From Blumeriella jaapii (lineage: Eukaryota > Ascomycota > Leotiomycetes > Helotiales > Drepanopezizaceae): a DNA stretch of 64,000 nt. The position numbers and the translations under genes were made by a program. Positions 58,928 through 64,000 of the stretch are shown one piece after another (the stretch's first letter is position 1; every line of letters begins with the position of its first letter). The notes beneath the pieces are model-generated. The model did no database searches. It saw only the letters and a program-made list of their open reading frames with translations, and was not told where the DNA came from. Location: assembly GCA_009599575.1 (NCBI GenBank), contig VWND01000015.1:248001-312000 (forward strand), written 5' to 3'.

Positions 58928-59878
58928 ATGCCGGCTAGAAGTGGAAATTACACAATCGCATCCGGCAACACCTTTTTCACGATTGCCAAAATGTTTGATG
59001 TCGACATCGCAACTATCCAAAACTTGAACCCAGGGGTCATGCCCGAGGCTCTACAAGTAGGCCAGGTTATTAATGTTCCAAACTCAACTGGAAACACTGT
59101 ACCTCTGCCAACTACAAACCCACCTCCTGCAGTTGAAATTTATATGATCAAGTCGGGTGATACCTTCGATGCCATCGCCCAGAGAATCGGTGTCAGAATC
59201 GACAGTATTCAAGCCCTCAACCCCGGCGTCAAGCCAGAATCTCTTCAAGTCGGGCAAGAGATCAAAGTGCCAAACAAGCCTGCCGCAATCAGTCACCATC
59301 ACCACCACCAGCAGCACCAGCAGAACATCCCTGGCTACGATAGTTTCTCTGGCCCAGCATCGAATTTCCCACACCCGCAAAGTTGGGCTAGTTATGAGCA
59401 CCTCATCAGATCCAATGAGCGACTGATGCTCCTCTCGTCCTCACCAAGCGAAGTCGCCTCGATCAAGAAATGGATTCCCATCATTGCCTCCGAATCAGGA
59501 GTTGATCCCCGGGTCATCCTGTCCATAATCATGCAAGAATCGGGCGGCAACGTCCGCGTTGCAACTACGTACTCGCCAGCACCGGACTTCATCAAGAACA
59601 CCGGCTTGATGCAAGCGCACAACGGGCAGGAATGGGACCCGAGGAACCCGGACAGGTGTATTGAGAGGATGATCCGAGACGGGGCACAGGGAACGGTGCA
59701 TGGAGATGGGCTGATTCAATGCTTCAACAGGTGGGATCGAAATTGGTATCATGCGTGCAGGGCGTACAATTCCGGGAGGGTGAATACGGACGATTTGTCG
59801 GACGGAATTACAGCGACGGGGCACTATGTTGAGAGGGTTGCGAATCGGTTATGTGGAAATACTTGGAAGGGCATGTAA
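58928..59878 (+). CDS. Two-LysM, lytic-transglycosylase-like protein without signal peptide
   Basis: A single exon, 316 aa. LysM1 spans about residues 7-51 (YTIASGNTFFTIAKMFDVDI ... LNPGVMPEALQVGQ), LysM2 about 71-115 (YMIKSGDTFDAIAQRIGVRI). A His/Gln linker (HHHHHQQHQQ, 123-132) leads to a lysozyme-like SLT domain (about 178-316) with ILSIIMQESGGNVRVAT, where Glu204 sits at the usual catalytic place, then NTGLMQAHNG and a Cys-containing CIERMIRDGAQGT / CFNRWDRNWYHACRAYNSG part. Family knowledge: LysM binds chitin or peptidoglycan; SLT enzymes cleave peptidoglycan. No N-terminal hydrophobic signal is seen, and no upstream in-frame exon supplies one. It could act on bacterial walls, or the fold could be repurposed. 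It is not a small secreted LysM effector. Confidence 0.85.
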   Translation: MPARSGNYTIASGNTFFTIAKMFDVDIATIQNLNPGVMPEALQVGQVINVPNSTGNTVPLPTTNPPPAVEIYMIKSGDTFDAIAQRIGVRIDSIQALNPGVKPESLQVGQEIKVPNKPAAISHHHHHQQHQQNIPGYDSFSGPASNFPHPQSWASYEHLIRSNERLMLLSSSPSEVASIKKWIPIIASESGVDPRVILSIIMQESGGNVRVATTYSPAPDFIKNTGLMQAHNGQEWDPRNPDRCIERMIRDGAQGTVHGDGLIQCFNRWDRNWYHACRAYNSGRVNTDDLSDGITATGHYVERVANRLCGNTWKGM

Positions 59879-61000
59879 GAGGTGAGGTGGTGGTCGGTCA
59901 GAGAGACAGGTATTAAAGGGGAAGAATCTCTGCAATCATTGCCGTCTGAGCAGCTCAATACACGACTTAAAGCGAATTTACCTTGATTGAAGTTCCCAGA
60001 GACTCGCAAGCAACGGAATCTTCCATTCATCTTCAACACACAGCAGATTCACTTGCGCTTCTTACCGTATCAGGCTCTTTTACAAAGAGGCATAACCTTA
60101 ACTACGACTCTCCCAAATAGAAAGTCAGCCCCTCTCGTCTGACTCACAGATACCAAATAAAGATGGCGATCCTGTATCATTTCATTGGTGTACGCCATAT
60201 CTTTGACCCGTTCCGGCTGCTTGCTGTCCTCTATCGCTCACAACTGAAAGGCGACGACGCATGGACATGTAAAACGACGATGTATTCTTGCACTACCTAC
60301 TACTTACCTAGTCATACTTGATGAAGCAAGACTACTTATCACCACAACCGTCACTTTGACGTCATCTTAATAAAGAGAGAGATGGCTGTCTCTTCTAAGC
60401 TTGCTAGATCCAGGGAGAGATGACAGCAAGCCTGACGCTGGCTTGGCTGTCAGAATCCCGGCTTGGCCCTGCCCGCAGCGCCACTTGATTGTGCAGCGGG
60501 CCCGCCTTTTCCCACGAATTTCGCTTAATCAGCCGTCGCCCTTCCAACACAGCCAGCGACAAATATTGACATTCGCATGACAATGAAAATAGCCACTGCT
60601 GCAACCTTTTTCCAACAAAACCCCGAGCCCGTCCCCCCCCCCTCCTCTCCTCCTGCATACTCATACTAGCTGACGGGTGGAGCTCTTTGGAAAAGGAACG
60701 AAACTCGTTCTCCCGCTCACAACTCACAACTTCTTCCCTCTCCCATTTATTAGTTCTGTCTGTTGACAAAGATATCACAGGACGAGCCGCATTCTACATT
60801 CCCATCAACACCTCCGCCGTCGCAGTCTACATTCCTATCACAACCCGCAGACAACCCGCAGACAACCCGCAGCCGCACTCCCCGATTCCGATCATACCCT
60901 CCGGCGTTGCTTGCACATTCCACAGTTGCGCTCCAACCTCACGTTGCTGGGACGGGAGTCGCGGATCGATACAAGAGGTGTCTCATAGGGGAACGTCACT
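59879..61000. other. Gene-free region upstream of the Fig1-like gene
   Basis: It contains pyrimidine-rich stretches (60630-60650, run of C) and a triple ACAACCCGCAG repeat at 60841-60872, probably 5' UTR or promoter. No gene supported. Confidence 0.5.
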
Positions 61001-61945
61001 ATGGCACAACGGTTTCAAGTTGGGTGGATGAGTATGTCTCCGAAGAATGCATCTCTGCTGCAGATGCTGACCTTCAATAGGGCTGATACCGTTTCTTGGG
61101 TACCACCATGTGCTCATGATATTGATCGCGCAGGCCATCATCTTACTCTGTAAGCTCTCCCAGACCTCAGTACAAGCAATTCTAACACGTATCCAGCGCT
61201 GTTACTGGCAGGATGCTCATCTTCGTCACCGCTCATACCCGGTATCTTTCTCATCTCCCTCTACTACGAAGACTATACGCCAAAGCCATCGACCGCGCAG
61301 GTCGACTTCAACGCACACAACGCTATTGCTGTCGTAGCTGGAGACGCAGTGTTAGCAGCAAGGGTCGGATACTTCGGCATTTGCATCAACCCAGACGGAG
61401 GGTCATGGCTGTGCAGTAACAATGCCACGGCTCTCGCCAACGAGATCGCGCTCACGCAAGACCCTTTGAACTTGGTCTGGCTCGCCAGTCAATTCAAGGA
61501 TATGATTGTGTTCCCATACCTCATGTAACTCCACACCTCTCTGCAGACCCGCCAGCTACTAACAAGGCGCAGTATCATCGCCATCATTCTCGCCTTCATC
61601 TGCCTCATTCTTCTCGCGACCTTTCCCGGCTGGCACGAAGAAGAAGACGTGCATGGCAGCGAGCGCGAAGTCAAGCCATTTCCATCACGCGCCGTGTCCC
61701 AGACTGCCCTCGCCATCATCTTCATCGCCTCAATCTTCGTCCTTGTCTCTGTGCTCTGGCAACATACCGCCTCCGTTGCCGCATCCATCATCGCGCAAGA
61801 CTTCGGCAACGGCAGCGTCAAGAGCGGCGTCGGAACCACAGCCATGATGCTCGGCTGGTCCAGCTTCGCGCTCCTCATCATCGTCACGATAGGATTGCTC
61901 ATTATGATTCTGAGTATAAGGGTTTTTACCGAGGCGTTTTCATGA
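61001..61945 (+). CDS. Fig1-domain tetraspan membrane protein
   Basis: Exons 61001-61031, 61081-61149, 61197-61524 and 61573-61945 total 801 nt, 266 aa. The N-terminus joins to MAQRFQVGWMRLIPFLGYHH and the first membrane helix (VLMILIAQAIILLSLLLAGC). An extracellular loop has the Fig1 signature YFGICINPDGGSWLC (G-x-C-x8-C type), then three more hydrophobic segments (FPYLIIIAIILAFICLILLA; AIIFIASIFVLVSVLW; SFALLIIVTIGLLIMILSIR). Family knowledge: Fig1/Dni proteins regulate calcium influx and membrane fusion in mating and hyphal fusion. The first intron's donor (GTATGT at 61032) and the 31-nt first exon are inferred from the family start. Introns are about 47-49 nt. Confidence 0.85.
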
Positions 61946-62481
61946 TAGCGATGAGAGGGAATCGACTTTGAGCAGGCAACGGGAGTGATCTTTTTTTGCA
62001 GCGAGCATGTTGAGCGCCGACGACGACGGCGGTATTCGTGACATACACATGGATAGACGTCGGCATCCTACCCTGGATACGTGTACAAATGGTCGAATGA
62101 TTTTGGGACGGAGTTTGCTAGAGCTGGATTTGCTTATTTGGGGGGCCTTCTGATCTGCTGAGGGGGTCGGATGGTACATGCATTGTCAAGTTGATGAAGG
62201 GTTGAATAGAGTGCGATGTCAGTAATGAATCGGTCGGAGGGATCGACCTGTATGTAAGTATGTATGGGTCTCATGACGGGAAAAGCAGTACGGAGGCAAG
62301 AATCAGATTACGAGCATCATCCCAAGCCAATCAGACAAAAGATCCTAATTCCAGAATCCTGTGTGTACAGGAAGTGGCAGTGCGTGAACGCAGTCTTCCG
62401 TCAGATTGGATGTTCGAGCTTTGTAGCAGCTACATCGACGATCAATGACCTCCACCTTCTCGAAGCAAGGCGACAATGCCA
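61946..62481. other. Convergent 3' flanks of the Fig1-like and SLD2 genes
   Basis: No coding frame of interest. Contains both transcript ends. Confidence 0.5.
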
Positions 62482-64000
62482 CTACTTCTTCCTCCTAAAC
62501 CGACTGTCATGCGCCGGCCCTCCCTTCGCCCCGGAATTTCTCAGCTTCAACCTCTTGAAGTTCTGATGTGCCGCCGCTCCGACCTTCCTCGCTACCTTCC
62601 TTATCTTCCCATCCTTCGTGACGCCCTTCCGCTTCTTACTCTGGTCGGGGCGTCTGTACCTCGTGCCGCCCTCCGAAGCGGTATACTCCGACTGCGAGTC
62701 CGAGTCGAAATTCCTCGCATCTTCAAACGGCGCCGTCTCGTCTTGTTGGGTCTCAGGGACGACGTCTAGGCCCGGGTCTGGACGCTCGTCGTCGCTGTCT
62801 TCGTCGGCGGGGATCTTGCTGCCCGGCGGGTCTGGTCGAGGCGGGGGCTGGGAGCGCGTAGGTTTCATCTTCACACGCCGCGTCGTCCGCTTCTGCCCTT
62901 TCTTCTTGTACACCTTCAGCGGCTGACCATCCCGCCCCAGGGCTGGCTCTTCGCCCTCGCTATCGAACTTGGCTTCGTCGTCAAACGCGCCTACTAGGTT
63001 CGTCTGGCTGTCGGCCACTAGGATGTTATCCTTCGTCGCTGGCGGGATGTGAAGTTTAGCCTTCGGTGCTGGATTGGGTTTGAGTGCTGAGTCAGGGCCA
63101 CCGCCTATCTCCTCCATCTCCATCTCGCGCAGCACGTCTAGGTCTTCGTCGGCGGCCTCGTCTTCCATCTTTCGCAGTCCGGCGAGCATGCTGCTCAGCC
63201 CTCTGACGAGCGGTTTCCGCGGCATGCGCACCATTTGTGGGGATAGCACCGGGCCTTCTTCATTCTCGTCCACGGGTTGCAATGGGATTCTGTGATTGTC
63301 CCTCCTCAAAAATGATGGCGTGTTGAAATTCAGCTTTGACACTGTGGATGGGGTTCCTGCTTGTCCTTGCGTTCTGTTCTTGGCCGGAGTCGCAAAAGCG
63401 TCTAGGAGAAAGCGTTTTGAGGACCCGGGGGTTTTGCTGCTGCTGAGTGGGATCTGTGTGCTGGACTTGCGTGGTGTGGCGTTAGCTGAGATCTTGAGGG
63501 CCTTGTTTTCGCTGTTCTTTCTTGACGGCGTGCGCGCAGACACATCTTCTGGCAGCAAATCAAATAGGCCCAGCACCATCCCATCTTTCTGGGGTGTAGG
63601 CCCTAAAGCTTTTTTGGACGGTGTGAACAGATTCCGGACGACTGATGGGGAGTCGTATGGGTCCACCTCCCATGGATGCAATGGCCCCTTCACCGGCGTG
63701 CTCGCAATCTGCTGCCGTTTCGACATTCCATCAACAGCGTCTTCGTATTTGCGCTTTCGTGGCGTCTGGCGTGTAGATGCCGGTGGCGGCAGTGGTATCT
63801 TCCCGGAAAGAATGTCTCGAATCTTGTTGTAGTCCTTGTACTTGCCCGCTGCAGCGAGCGTGAGCATGCACTCTTGACAGCAGAGGGAGAGGAGTATATA
63901 CCAATTTCAGGATTGTTCTTGATGTCCTCTCGAGATGCTTTCTTGCCGTCGTTGGCAGCAGAGAAAGCCTTTTCCCATCTCTTCAGCTCTCCGCGCAGCG
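62482..64000 (-). CDS. SLD2: Sld2 DNA replication initiation factor, N-terminus off the edge
   Basis: Two exons are visible: 64000-63902 (incomplete, LRGELKRWEKAFSAANDGKK ... NNPEI) and 63848-62482, joined as EIAGKYKDYNKIRDIL across a 53-nt intron with a GTATAT donor. The N-terminal KRWEKAFSAANDGKKASRED and YKDYNKIRDILSG blocks are the Sld2/RecQL4 N-terminal (Dpb11-interacting) region. The long middle is disordered and Ser/Pro/Thr-rich with many S/TP sites (TPVKGP, TPSKKALGPTPQK, TPRKSS), as expected for a CDK target. The C-terminus is Lys/Arg-rich (KKRKGVTKDGKIRKVARKVG). Family knowledge: CDK-phosphorylated Sld2 binds Dpb11 to fire origins. Confidence 0.9.

Overview
The window is nuclear DNA of a filamentous ascomycete (Pezizomycotina). 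The evidence is 50-60 nt GT-AG introns with CTAAC/CTGAC-type branch points, compact genes on both strands, and recognisable fungal orthologues (Nop56, Vps4, prefoldin 6, Nab3, Spt7, vacuolar proteinase A, Exo1, Tma16, Fig1, Sld2). Several 2EXR-domain genes and a LysM-transglycosylase gene would suit Leotiomycetes, but that placement is inference.

Layout. 1-364: 3' end of a Chl1/DDX11 helicase. 0.9-1.9 kb: intact 2EXR gene. 3.0-7.7 kb: NOP56, VPS4 and, divergently, prefoldin 6. 9.7-11.5 kb: a SET-MYND gene whose exons join perfectly but carry three in-frame stops. 13.4-17.7 kb: a mitochondrial GGQ release-factor-like gene divergent from a Nab3-like RRM gene. 18.5-23.3 kb: LETM1-like gene, ferric reductase, VanZ-like membrane gene. 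24.2-27.6 kb: Spt7-like bromodomain gene. 28.9-29.7 kb: decayed 2EXR gene. 32.1-33.4 kb: vacuolar aspartic protease. 34.1-37.2 kb: large putative mitochondrial protein, divergent from a 900-aa Gln-rich nuclear protein. 41.2-42.0 kb: small acidic unknown. 43.3-46.0 kb: succinyl-CoA:3-ketoacid CoA transferase and a third 2EXR gene. 46.3-49.7 kb: TMA16 divergent from EXO1. 51.3-54.9 kb: Ariadne-type RBR ubiquitin ligase and a secreted BNR/GH93-like hydrolase. 55.7-56.5 kb: peroxiredoxin. 57.4-57.9 kb: possible relic frame. 58.9-59.9 kb: LysM-transglycosylase. 61.0-61.9 kb: Fig1-type membrane protein. 62.5-64.0 kb: SLD2 (N-terminus off the edge).

Most genes are housekeeping: DNA replication and repair (Chl1, Exo1, Sld2), RNA biology (Nop56, Nab3), chromatin (Spt7), protein turnover and trafficking (Vps4, Pep4, RBR ligase), ribosome and mitochondrial translation (Tma16, release-factor-like, LETM1-like). 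They show no operon-like relation.

Two patterns deserve attention. (1) Two or three genes in the gene-poor stretches are broken by nonsense codons that C-to-T changes would explain (CAA to TAA, CAG to TAG, CGA to TGA), which suggests RIP-like decay; editable stops are an alternative. (2) Five otherwise intact conserved genes each carry one small frameshift, most simply explained by assembly indels. Gene models were made by eye from splice signals and family knowledge; no search was run.
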